Source: Aquimarina mytili (GTDB taxonomy: Bacteria; Bacteroidota; Bacteroidia; Flavobacteriales; Flavobacteriaceae). From it: a stretch of 64,000 nucleotides of DNA. Where the stretch lies: positions 1 through 64,000 of the forward strand of contig NZ_JAERQJ010000008.1 of the NCBI RefSeq assembly GCF_016735115.1. The letters are read 5' to 3'. Within the stretch, counting starts at the first letter, position 1. Each line of letters opens with the position of its first letter. The notes under the pieces are model-generated. The model searched no databases and was not told the origin of the DNA. It was given only the letters and a program-made list of their open reading frames with translations. Of this stretch, positions 56,106-64,000 are shown piece by piece. Position numbers and translations under genes: made by a program.

Positions 56106-58541
56106 TTAGTTTTTGTTTATGTATCTAAGTTCAAATACGTTTGGGTCAACGAGATCTAATGATTTTTTATAATAAAAATCGATAATCTCTCCTTCTAAAT
56201 ATATTTCAATTTTCTGAATATCATCTTCCTTATCATACATTTGATATGTCATTGGTGCCATTAATGCTTTAAATTCTTTTAAAAAGTCTTGCGCAAATTC
56301 TACCTCTTCTTTTGTCCGGAATTTTTTAAATCTTTTTTGCATCCATCGATGACCTACCAACTTCTTCTTTCTTTCTTCAAGTTGAGCTTTAACTTCTTGA
56401 ATTTCGGGACTATTTTCAGGGTTTTGTTGTACAGTTTTATCAAGCTTAACTCTAGTTTTTACAAGACTTCTTTCCAGTTTAAAATCAAGAAATCTCATAT
56501 CTCCCTTTACTCTCAAAATAGCATTATACAGTGCCGTATTGAATACTTTTTGATAGTCTTCATAGCTATACAACTCTTTAAGAAATACGAGTGCACTTTC
56601 TTTATATTCTTGTTTCTTTTTTTGTTGTTCTACAAGGGATAACAACCTAGTAAGATTATTCCTTTTGTTATTTGGGATGTCATTAAACTGAGTGCTATTA
56701 AAAACATTACTTAGTTGTTCATTAATCTGTTCGGGAGCTCCACTATACGTAACATCTCTATACCTAAAACTAATATGGTTTTTAGCTTTCTTCTGAGTCT
56801 CTTGTTCAAGTAACTCTCGCTTCTTCTTTGATTTGAAATTTAGGCCATCAAAACTATAGCTGTATCCAAAAGTTGCGGTAAAATCAGAATTACTATCGTC
56901 TGAAGTATTTCTGAGTAAGGACAACAAATTTAAACTAAAGTTATGATGATCTAGCCATAAATAATTCCCTCCTAATCTAAAATTAAACACACTATTCTCT
57001 TGTTCTCCATTAGTATAGCTAGTATTGTAGGAGCTAGAAAAATTGGTTCGCAATTTCTTATCAAAAAATTGTTTACCTATTGATAATGTTGGCCCTAAAA
57101 TTAAACTCTCATTTTCTCCAATAATGTTATAAGAGGTATTAGCAGCCAGTGTAATATTTAGATCGTTTTTAGGATATCCGATAGTATACCCTGCCGTACC
57201 ATTGTAAAAATTATTTGTCCCTTCTTCGAGCTCTGTGCCATCCTGCAGGTTTTTAGAATTTTGATAGACCAAATTCAAATTGGTGCTATGCTGCCTAGTT
57301 TCGGTTTTTTTGATGGTATAATTGAACCCTAAATTTGCATTTTGAGTAATCTGCCTATAATTAAGTGTATCTATGTTATCAAACTGGCTTACCTGATTAA
57401 TGTAATCAAATTGATCTCTGATATTAGTGTAAGACTGAAAATTGGAATAAGACCCATTTATTCCTAATTTTTCTGATGCATTATAGTTAAGATTTATAGC
57501 ACTTACAATTCTTTGAAGTTCGGTAGATTTTGTTTTATCAAGATTATCTCTTTGCAGACCAACATTAATACCAATATTTACCTTATTATTAAAAATTGTT
57601 TGGTTGGCGTTTGCGGTTATATTTTCTAAATCATTATTAAAAAAGTAAGCTCCAAATGTTCTATACTCTGGATCAATACGTTCATAACTAGCTCCAACTG
57701 TACCGTTACCAGCAGGATATGTTAAAGAAGCATTAAATGCGTTATAGTAATTCGTACTTATATTCTCATTTAAAAGAAATGACAAAGGTCCATTTTCAGA
57801 ACGTTGATCGGTGAGTCTTGTATCTTCTGTTACTCCGGATAACGCATATTCTATGTGTATTTGTGCTTTGTCGAACAATGACATATTGGTTTCAAAACTT
57901 AGTACCGCATTATCTTTTGGAGTAAGCTCGAGTTCTGTTGGAAAAGGATTTTCTATAGAGTTTTCTTTGTCTTCGGCCTTAAAAAAAGTAATCCCAAGTA
58001 ACCATTTTTCAAACTGGTATGATGTCTTAAATCCAAAGCCGTACCTATCATAAGCAGCGATAGCATCTGGCTCATCAGGATTATACTCTGTAGCTTTCAG
58101 TAGACGCCCATACATTGCACTAATTTTAAAAGGGCTGTCAGGAGTTAAGTCAAAACCAAAACCGGTAAATTGATGACCACTTAATGTATATGGAGAAAAG
58201 GTCATATTAACATCACCTATATGTGTCGTCACCCATTTATAGGATGGATGGATACTTAATCTATTAAAAGAAAATGGATTACTATAATTAAATTCCTGAT
58301 TAGAATATGAAAAAGAGAGCGGAATATTGTAAACCCCACTAATATTTATATTAACGTTACCATTTACGAAATATGTAAATGGTTCTCTGTTAGATTCACC
58401 TTCATAATACACGGAATTTGCAGAAATACCTCCAGAAAGAGCAAATAGTTTAGCCTTACCAATTTGCCCTAAATCTTGACTATAGGATACAAAAAGACAG
58501 CATAAGTTTATCGCAACAAAATAGAGTAATTTTGGGGTCAA
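56106..58541 (-). CDS. Outer-membrane beta-barrel protein with helical C-terminal domain
   Basis: The 811-aa protein starts at a TTG codon (no in-frame ATG lies between the promoter and the signal sequence) with a signal peptide (about 1-22). Residues about 30-590 are alternating beta-strands with many aromatic girdle residues and Asn-rich turns, as in large outer-membrane barrels (SYSNQEFNYSNPFSF, GTVGASYERIDPEYR). Residues about 590-811 form a charged helical domain (LVEQQKKKQEYKES...EEVEFAQDFLKEF) that would face the periplasm. Family unknown to me. As first gene of the toxin operon it is a good candidate for the anchor or export partner of the toxin. Confidence 0.82.
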   Translation of the reverse strand: MTPKLLYFVAINLCCLFVSYSQDLGQIGKAKLFALSGGISANSVYYEGESNREPFTYFVNGNVNINISGVYNIPLSFSYSNQEFNYSNPFSFNRLSIHPSYKWVTTHIGDVNMTFSPYTLSGHQFTGFGFDLTPDSPFKISAMYGRLLKATEYNPDEPDAIAAYDRYGFGFKTSYQFEKWLLGITFFKAEDKENSIENPFPTELELTPKDNAVLSFETNMSLFDKAQIHIEYALSGVTEDTRLTDQRSENGPLSFLLNENISTNYYNAFNASLTYPAGNGTVGASYERIDPEYRTFGAYFFNNDLENITANANQTIFNNKVNIGINVGLQRDNLDKTKSTELQRIVSAINLNYNASEKLGINGSYSNFQSYTNIRDQFDYINQVSQFDNIDTLNYRQITQNANLGFNYTIKKTETRQHSTNLNLVYQNSKNLQDGTELEEGTNNFYNGTAGYTIGYPKNDLNITLAANTSYNIIGENESLILGPTLSIGKQFFDKKLRTNFSSSYNTSYTNGEQENSVFNFRLGGNYLWLDHHNFSLNLLSLLRNTSDDSNSDFTATFGYSYSFDGLNFKSKKKRELLEQETQKKAKNHISFRYRDVTYSGAPEQINEQLSNVFNSTQFNDIPNNKRNNLTRLLSLVEQQKKKQEYKESALVFLKELYSYEDYQKVFNTALYNAILRVKGDMRFLDFKLERSLVKTRVKLDKTVQQNPENSPEIQEVKAQLEERKKKLVGHRWMQKRFKKFRTKEEVEFAQDFLKEFKALMAPMTYQMYDKEDDIQKIEIYLEGEIIDFYYKKSLDLVDPNVFELRYINKN

Positions 58542-58569
58542 ATAGTAGGTTTTATAGATTGAGGGACCG

Positions 58570-58600
58570 CAAAATTAAGTTTTTTTTAACAAATCGACAA
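58570..58600 (-). promoter_or_regulatory. Promoter of the toxin operon
   Basis: On the minus strand TTG (58598-58600), a 20-base spacer and TAATTTTG (58570-58577) match the Bacteroidota primary-sigma promoter exactly. Transcription would start near 58563, about 20 bases before the TTG start codon of the barrel gene. Confidence 0.75.
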
Positions 58601-58653
58601 GCATACTAATCCCTTTTTAATGAAAAAGTTACATTTCAATACTTTCAAGAAAA

Positions 58654-59871
58654 TCACCCTATCATTAAACACTCATCCCAAGTTACTTCAACATCAGAAA
58701 GGTAAAATAATATAGCTAACCCAATTCCAGCCACACCGGTTAAAAAATTGGTTTCATTTTTCCATTCGTTCTCTTTTCCTTGCCAGGCTTTATAACCTGC
58801 ATACCCATCTTCAAAAGTAGCCATCGCTAGTCCTTGTTCGATCCAATGTGTTGCAGCTTCTTTAAATACTTCATCATTAGTTTCACGATATAATCTCCCA
58901 AAGATTTGTGCATTACCATAAGACCCATGACATAGTCCAGCATCTTTAACCAAAGATTGCTCTATAGTTTTTCTTTGAGTAGCATGCTTTAAAACCCGAA
59001 TAGATGTTTGATATAGTTCATCGTCTTTTAGCGCTTTTGCAGCAAGCCTTAGAGAAAGTCCAATACCTAAATCACCATAACACCAGGCTAACCTACTATC
59101 AACACCTCTTGTTGTATCGGTTACATTGTTTGGAAATAATGAAAATGCGGTACTGTCAGGGTTTTCAAAACGCACTAAATATGCAGTTCCTCCTTTGAGC
59201 AACGTTTCAACAGCATTTTTAAATTCTTCATATTGATGTAATCGAGAAAGAAAATTAATAATACCCGATATACCATGTGATAAGCCAAAATTATATTCTT
59301 GAGCTTCTGTTTTTTTATGTACTACTTGAGGCCATTTGATTCCTTCTTTATCATTTTCAGATATTTGTTCAAGCACCGAAACCAGTGATAGTAAGTATTC
59401 CACATATCGTTCTTTAAGCACATCAGATTTCGTATTTCTATATCTCTTCAAAAAATAATATCCATACCCTATCGCTCCGTGTAAAAAATCATAATTGCCT
59501 TCTTTTATATTGGACATCATAATACCATAAAGATATTCATCCAAATCAGATAATAACTCATCAGTATCCAAATCAACAAAATCTTCCTCTACTAAATGAT
59601 CAAACACCCATCCTGCACCAGCTATCCCCGTACAATATGTCGGAAAATTATATCCATTATTAATACGATGTACAGATTCGCTAAGCACCTCAATTCCAGT
59701 ATCAAAATGAACGTCTGTCTCTAAATATTTTGAATAATAGAAGTGAAAAAGAGAAATCCCAGAAATACCCGACAAAACTCCTACCTCAGAATTCTCTGCG
59801 TAGTGATCTCTAAGAATTGAATGTATCGTTACTAGCTGTTTCTCTAATTCTTCGGTATACGCTAAATGCAT
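58654..59871 (-). CDS. LanC-like lanthionine synthetase, stand-alone
   Basis: The 405-aa protein has the LanC double-helical barrel pattern with repeated hydrophobic-Gly motifs (GISGISLF, GIAGAGWV, GAIGYGYY, GLSHGISGI, GVAGIGLA). The zinc ligands are present: Cys in AWCYGDLGIG (about 264) and Cys-His in GLCHGSYGN (about 313-314). Lanthipeptide cyclases join Cys thiols to dehydrated Ser/Thr. No LanB dehydratase, transporter or obvious precursor peptide is next to it; the gene has its own upstream region and is divergent from 60001. The substrate may be encoded elsewhere, or the protein may have a glutathione-type role as in eukaryotic LanC-like proteins. Confidence 0.88.
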   Translation of the reverse strand: MHLAYTEELEKQLVTIHSILRDHYAENSEVGVLSGISGISLFHFYYSKYLETDVHFDTGIEVLSESVHRINNGYNFPTYCTGIAGAGWVFDHLVEEDFVDLDTDELLSDLDEYLYGIMMSNIKEGNYDFLHGAIGYGYYFLKRYRNTKSDVLKERYVEYLLSLVSVLEQISENDKEGIKWPQVVHKKTEAQEYNFGLSHGISGIINFLSRLHQYEEFKNAVETLLKGGTAYLVRFENPDSTAFSLFPNNVTDTTRGVDSRLAWCYGDLGIGLSLRLAAKALKDDELYQTSIRVLKHATQRKTIEQSLVKDAGLCHGSYGNAQIFGRLYRETNDEVFKEAATHWIEQGLAMATFEDGYAGYKAWQGKENEWKNETNFLTGVAGIGLAILFYLSDVEVTWDECLMIG

Positions 59872-59950
59872 GTATTGTATCTTTTGATTTTTTCAGACAA
59901 TTTAAAGTTCTAAATTTAATTAGAATACTACTTACATTAAGAATTCCTGA

Positions 59951-59980
59951 TTGTTTTTTTATTCATTATACTTACCTTTG
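59951..59980 (+). promoter_or_regulatory. Promoter of the 147-aa membrane protein gene
   Basis: TTG (59951-59953), 19-base spacer, TACCTTTG (59973-59980): an exact Bacteroidota primary-sigma promoter. The transcription start is expected about 15 bases before the ATG at 60001. Confidence 0.75.
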
Positions 59981-60000
59981 AGAAAATCAAACACATCACT

Positions 60001-60444
60001 ATGTACGAAGCTATTCAAATCGTTCACTCATACTGGGCTTACCTGGTACTTCTCGTTGTAACTTTAGCAACAATCAATGCTCTTGCAGGATTTTTTAGCA
60101 AACGAGAATATGCTCCTAAAGACTTTAGAGTTTCTTTATTTGCTCTTATTGTTTCACATATTCAACTGTTAATAGGACTTGTTATTTTCTTTATATCTCC
60201 TCTCGTAGTGTGGTTCTCTGGAACTCATAAAATGGGTGAAATAATGAAGGATGCTACTTTACGACTCTATAATGTAGAACATCCGATGATAATGATTCTA
60301 ATGATTGTTTTTATTACTATTGGATATTCTAAGCATAAAAAGAAACTAACTTCTACACCAAAATTTAAGATGCTTGCTATTTTTTATACCATAGCATGGA
60401 TCCTTATGTTGTCTCGCATTCCATGGGCAAATTGGTTTAGTTAA
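60001..60444 (+). CDS. Four-helix membrane protein, cytochrome b-like
   Basis: The 147-aa integral membrane protein has four predicted helices (about 10-30, 42-66, 92-110 and 122-140). His residues sit in or near membrane segments (VHSYWAYL, IVSHIQLLIG, NVEHPMIMI), a pattern compatible with heme or quinone binding as in small cytochrome b-like proteins. No biochemical function is established to my knowledge. A strong promoter precedes it, and the gene is a single transcription unit. Confidence 0.75.
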   Translation: MYEAIQIVHSYWAYLVLLVVTLATINALAGFFSKREYAPKDFRVSLFALIVSHIQLLIGLVIFFISPLVVWFSGTHKMGEIMKDATLRLYNVEHPMIMILMIVFITIGYSKHKKKLTSTPKFKMLAIFYTIAWILMLSRIPWANWFS

Positions 60445-60541
60445 TGCTTAGTATTAAAAAGCTATTCCCCTCTACCTAGAAAGAAGAACTCTTGGGGATG
60501 TCTATCAAAAAAAAGTAGCGAACAACGTAGGTTGTTTAAAA

Positions 60542-60964
60542 TTAAGTACCATAAGCAGTTAGTACTAGTTTTCTAGCACCACCATAATCACGATGTTCGC
60601 AAAGATAGATACCTTGCCAGGTACCTAGATTAAGTTTTCCATTCGTAATCGGTATTTGGATAGAAGCACCCATTAACGAGGATTTGATATGTGCCGGCAT
60701 ATCATCTGGCCCCTCATATGTATGTATATAATACAAAGCATTTTCAGGAACCATAATATTCATATGGCTTTCAAAATCTTGTCGTACTGTAGGGTCTGCA
60801 TTTTCATTGATCGTAAGACTCGCAGAAGTATGCTTAATAAACACCTGTAATTGACCTATCGTTATCTGTTTAATTTCAGGAATTGAAGACATCACTTCAT
60901 CGGTTATCAAATGAAAACCCCTTTTATAAGAAGATAATCGTATTTCTTTTTGAAAGAATTGCAT
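60542..60964 (-). CDS. YjbQ/UPF0047-family protein
   Basis: The protein (140 aa from ATG 60964; 144 aa from ATG 60976) has both family signatures: HTSASLTINENADPTVRQDFE (about 43-63) and GTWQGIYLCEHRDYGGAR (near the C terminus), which carry conserved His, Glu and Asp at the active site. Family members show weak thiamine-phosphate-synthase-like activity, but the main role is unknown. I choose 60964 because homologues usually start with a sequence like MQFFQKEI. Confidence 0.88.
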   Translation of the reverse strand: MQFFQKEIRLSSYKRGFHLITDEVMSSIPEIKQITIGQLQVFIKHTSASLTINENADPTVRQDFESHMNIMVPENALYYIHTYEGPDDMPAHIKSSLMGASIQIPITNGKLNLGTWQGIYLCEHRDYGGARKLVLTAYGT

Positions 60965-61163
60965 ACACTTTGTCATTCCAATGCAAGTTGAAATCTTTTT
61001 TTATTTGGTTAAGTTTCCCTTCAAAAAAAGGAGGGAAGGAAAAAGGATATCAACTAATTTAATACAAATTTTACAGTTATTGTCATCATATTTCTATTGT
61101 CTACTATACCTTTACACTTTTAAACAACTTAAGTTTGTTATAATTTTTAATCGATCAAAATCT

Positions 61164-61282
61164 GTCAAATTGAGTAATTTTTCGAAATAAAATGAAGAAA
61201 AATTGTATCGAAATTAGGGTTTTGTAAGAAAATTGCTTGTTTTCGATACATTTTTGCTAATGCAACAACACTTAAACTGACG
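61164..61282. repeat. Long nested palindromic repeat, copy C
   Basis: It starts GTCAAATTGAGT and ends CTTAAACTGACG. Inner arms GTATCGAAA (61205-61213) and TTTCGATAC (61241-61249) are exact reverse complements, with ATTAGGGTTTTG between as in copy A. It lies in the 344-base gap 60977-61320 upstream of the HAD phosphatase gene. The remainder of the gap is AT-rich with no gene recognised. Confidence 0.7.
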
Positions 61283-61320
61283 TAATTTTCTTATATCGAA
61301 CTCACTTTAAATAAATAGTT

Positions 61321-62142
61321 ATGGATTTATCTCAAATAAAACTTATTGCTACGGATATGGATGGCACACTCCTTAATTCTAGAGGAGAGGTCAGTCAATC
61401 TTTCTATTATTTATTTGATGAATTAAGGGATTTGGGCGTCACTTTTGTGGCCGCAAGCGGAAGACAATATTATAGTATCATTCATAAGCTAGATGCCATT
61501 AAAGATGATATTATTGTCATTGCAGAGAATGGTGCCTTAACCATGCATAAAGACAAAGAGCTACAAACTACTGAAATTGATCGCGAAACCTATTTAGAAC
61601 TATTAGAAATTTCAAAAGACCTTAAAGGTTCGCAGGTTATTCTTTGCGGCAGAAAAAAAGCATATATCGAAAACTACGGACAAGATTTTACAAATATGCT
61701 TGAAGAATTTTATGGAAGATATGATATTGTTGAAGATTTATCTCAAGTTCTAGATGATCAATACCTCAAAATAGCGATTTGCAATCAAAAAGGATCAGAA
61801 AAATACTTATACCCTGCATTAAAACATCTCGAAAATCGATTAAAAGTTAAAGTATCAGGAGAAATTTGGTTGGATTTATCACATAATTTAGCAAATAAAG
61901 GATACGCATTACAGCAATTACAAAACAGTTATAATATATCCCCCGAAGAAACTATGGTTTTTGGAGATTATAATAATGATCTTGAAATGATGAGTAGAGC
62001 CACCTATAGTTTTGCGATGCAAAATGCACATCCAAATGTAAAGGCTGCTGCCAATTATACTACCAAAAGCAATAATGACAATGGGGTAGAATATATGCTA
62101 CGTAAAATGATTGAGGCTAAGAAATCAATACGCAGTTTATAA
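61321..62142 (+). CDS. Cof-type HAD-IIB phosphatase
   Basis: The 273-aa protein has the HAD motifs: the nucleophile DMDGTLLNS (Asp at about 12 and 14), motif II AASGR (about 42), the Lys in NKGYAL and motif IV FGDYNNDLEMM (about 217-227). The C2B cap between motifs II and III marks the Cof/YbjI subfamily, which dephosphorylates sugar phosphates and cofactors such as FMN or pyridoxal phosphate. The exact substrate cannot be told. Palindromic repeat copy C lies just upstream and may be part of its leader. Confidence 0.9.
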   Translation: MDLSQIKLIATDMDGTLLNSRGEVSQSFYYLFDELRDLGVTFVAASGRQYYSIIHKLDAIKDDIIVIAENGALTMHKDKELQTTEIDRETYLELLEISKDLKGSQVILCGRKKAYIENYGQDFTNMLEEFYGRYDIVEDLSQVLDDQYLKIAICNQKGSEKYLYPALKHLENRLKVKVSGEIWLDLSHNLANKGYALQQLQNSYNISPEETMVFGDYNNDLEMMSRATYSFAMQNAHPNVKAAANYTTKSNNDNGVEYMLRKMIEAKKSIRSL

Positions 62143-62188
62143 TACGCATTGAGTAGTAACCGCCAACGTACAATTATCTACTGTAAAC

Positions 62189-63985
62189 TTAATCATTCAA
62201 CTTCAGTACAGCCATAAATGCTTCCTGAGGAATTTCAACGTTACCTACCTGGCGCATACGTTTCTTACCTTTTTTCTGCTTTTCAAGTAATTTACGCTTA
62301 CGAGATATATCTCCACCATAACACTTAGCCGTTACATCTTTACGCAATGCTTTTACTGTTTCTCGAGCAATAATTTTGGCACCAATTGCAGCTTGAATCG
62401 GAATATCAAATTGCTGACGTGGGATTAATTCTTTTAGCTTTTCACACATCTTTTTACCAATATCATATGCATTGTCCTGGTGTAGCAGTGCAGATAAAGC
62501 GTCTACTGTGTTCCCGTTAAGCAGTACATCAACTTTTACGAGCTTAGAGGCACGCATACCAATAGGTGTATAGTCAAAAGAAGCATACCCTTTGGATACT
62601 GTTTTTAAACGGTCATAAAAATCAAAAACAATCTCTGCCAAAGGCATATCAAAAGTAAGTTCTACTCGTTCAGTAGTTAAATAGGTTTGATTTGTAATTT
62701 CTCCACGTTTTTCAATACATAATGACATTACTGGTCCAACAAAATCAGATTTGGTAATTATCGAAGCCTTGATATACGGTTCTTCAACCCTATTCATCTT
62801 TGAAGGATCCGGAAGATCAGATGGATTGTTTACAATAATAATATCATCTGGCGCTTTGTTGGTAAATGCGTGATAGGATACGTTAGGTACCGTTGTAATC
62901 ACCGTCATATTAAACTCACGCTCTAATCGTTCTTGTATGATCTCCATGTGTAGCATCCCTAAGAATCCACATCGAAATCCAAAGCCTAAAGCTGCAGAAC
63001 TCTCTGGAACAAAAACCAAAGAAGCATCATTAAGCTGCAGTTTTTCCATCGAAGCACGAAGCTCTTCATAATCCTCGGTATCTACGGGATAAATCCCTGC
63101 AAATACCATAGGTTTTACATCCTCAAACCCTTCGATTGCGTTTTGAGTAGGCGTTTTGGCATCGGTAACTGTATCTCCAACTTTTACTTCTCGAGCATCC
63201 TTAATCCCTGTAATCAAATATCCAACGTCACCTGTTTTAATCACCTGTTTTGATACCTGATTTAGCTTAAGTGTACCTATTTCATCTGCAAAATAGTTCT
63301 TTCCTGTAGCGACAAACTTAATTTGCTGCCCTTTTTTGATTTCACCATTAACTACTCTAAAATAGGTTTCAACTCCTCTAAACGGATTATAAACCGAATC
63401 AAAAATCAAAGCTTGTAATGGCTCATCAGGATTTCCTTCTGGTGCAGGAATGCGTTCGATAATTGCTTCAAGAATTTCTTCGATCCCAATCCCTGTTTTT
63501 GCGCTGGCCGGAATCACATCTCCCGGATCACAGCCCAAAAGATCAACGATATCATCAGTTACCTCTTCAGGATTAGCACTCGGTAAATCTACTTTATTTA
63601 AAACCGGAATAATCTCCAGGTCATTCTCTAAGGCAAGATATAGATTAGAAATCGTTTGTGCCTGTATACTTTGTGCAGCATCAACAATTAGTAATGCACC
63701 TTCGCAGGCAGCAATAGAACGAGAAACTTCGTATGAAAAATCAACGTGCCCCGGGGTATCAATAAGATTAAGGATATACTCCTCTCCTTTATACGTATAC
63801 TCCATCTGGATGGCATGACTCTTAATCGTAATCCCACGTTCGCGCTCCAAATCCATATTATCTAACAGTTGCGCCTGAGCTTCTCTTGCAGTTACTGATC
63901 CCGTAAAATCTAATAATCGATCTGCCAGTGTACTCTTACCATGGTCTATATGTGCAATAATGCAAAAGTTTCTAATCTTCTTCAT
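62189..63985 (-). CDS. lepA: Elongation factor 4 (LepA)
   Basis: LepA is a ribosomal GTPase that acts on stalled or initiating ribosomes. The 598-aa protein has the P-loop [15 protein letters not shown] (about 10-24), DTPGHVDF (G3), NKVDLP (G4) and the EF-G-like domains. The diagnostic LepA C-terminal domain ([25 protein letters not shown]) is complete. The HGK motif and total length match the family. The gene starts 15 bases from the window edge. Confidence 0.96.
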   Translation of the reverse strand: MKKIRNFCIIAHIDHGKSTLADRLLDFTGSVTAREAQAQLLDNMDLERERGITIKSHAIQMEYTYKGEEYILNLIDTPGHVDFSYEVSRSIAACEGALLIVDAAQSIQAQTISNLYLALENDLEIIPVLNKVDLPSANPEEVTDDIVDLLGCDPGDVIPASAKTGIGIEEILEAIIERIPAPEGNPDEPLQALIFDSVYNPFRGVETYFRVVNGEIKKGQQIKFVATGKNYFADEIGTLKLNQVSKQVIKTGDVGYLITGIKDAREVKVGDTVTDAKTPTQNAIEGFEDVKPMVFAGIYPVDTEDYEELRASMEKLQLNDASLVFVPESSAALGFGFRCGFLGMLHMEIIQERLEREFNMTVITTVPNVSYHAFTNKAPDDIIIVNNPSDLPDPSKMNRVEEPYIKASIITKSDFVGPVMSLCIEKRGEITNQTYLTTERVELTFDMPLAEIVFDFYDRLKTVSKGYASFDYTPIGMRASKLVKVDVLLNGNTVDALSALLHQDNAYDIGKKMCEKLKELIPRQQFDIPIQAAIGAKIIARETVKALRKDVTAKCYGGDISRKRKLLEKQKKGKKRMRQVGNVEIPQEAFMAVLKLND

Positions 63986-64000
63986 TCTATTTTTTTTGGC

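Overview
The window reads as chromosome of a marine-type member of the Flavobacteriaceae (Bacteroidota); the genus could be Aquimarina or a relative, but that is an impression from protein style and was not tested. Supporting signs are the AT-rich base composition, type IX secretion (T9SS) C-terminal sorting domains, SusC-like TonB receptors with an N-terminal carboxypeptidase-regulatory domain, a DksA-like protein with a lost zinc finger, and promoters of the Bacteroidota form TTG-N19/20-TAnnTTTG. No rRNA, tRNA, phage, IS transposase or CRISPR array was seen.

1-37 kb and 58.6-64 kb are ordinary core genome. They hold DNA repair genes (xth, uvrC), translation genes (glyS, ileS, lepA), lspA, comF, pgi, envelope proteins and TonB receptors. 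A RimB-like/RimK/AstE-AspA-like/5-formyl-THF cyclo-ligase operon lies at 19.1-22.0 kb. Aromatic amino acid catabolism is represented by homogentisate dioxygenase, 4-hydroxyphenylpyruvate dioxygenase and tryptophan 2,3-dioxygenase at 26.4-31.1 kb. A stand-alone LanC-like cyclase is at 58.7-59.9 kb. A candidate terminated small RNA lies at about 29.16-29.27 kb.

38-58.6 kb is an accessory block, all on the minus strand, that looks like one polymorphic-toxin locus with its surface apparatus. Reading from its promoter at 58.6 kb: an outer-membrane beta-barrel protein with a helical tail (811 aa); a 1507-aa secreted protein with a TANFOR/FN3-like N-terminal half, an HEIGH zinc-metalloprotease motif and a C-terminal nucleic-acid-deaminase-type toxin tip; a SUKH (SMI1/KNR4) immunity protein one base downstream; a broken second deaminase tip (YwqJ-like) followed by its probable immunity gene; a 1643-aa secreted protein of unknown function; a small GIY-YIG nuclease; an FN3 protein; and a SprB-repeat protein with a T9SS sorting domain. 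The second toxin tip plus immunity pair is what tip-swapping at such loci leaves behind.

The distal half of that block (38.37-45.33 kb) is filled with at least 17 short palindromic units that begin with GTCAT and end with GGATCC or its mirror. The GIY-YIG gene sits among them, and its start codon lies inside a 49-bp sequence repeated exactly 489 bp away in front of the FN3 gene. Three copies of a different, longer nested palindrome (about 0.15, 37.9 and 61.2 kb) and a 13-unit, phase-perfect 21-bp tandem repeat (38.08-38.35 kb) make up most of the remaining non-coding sequence.
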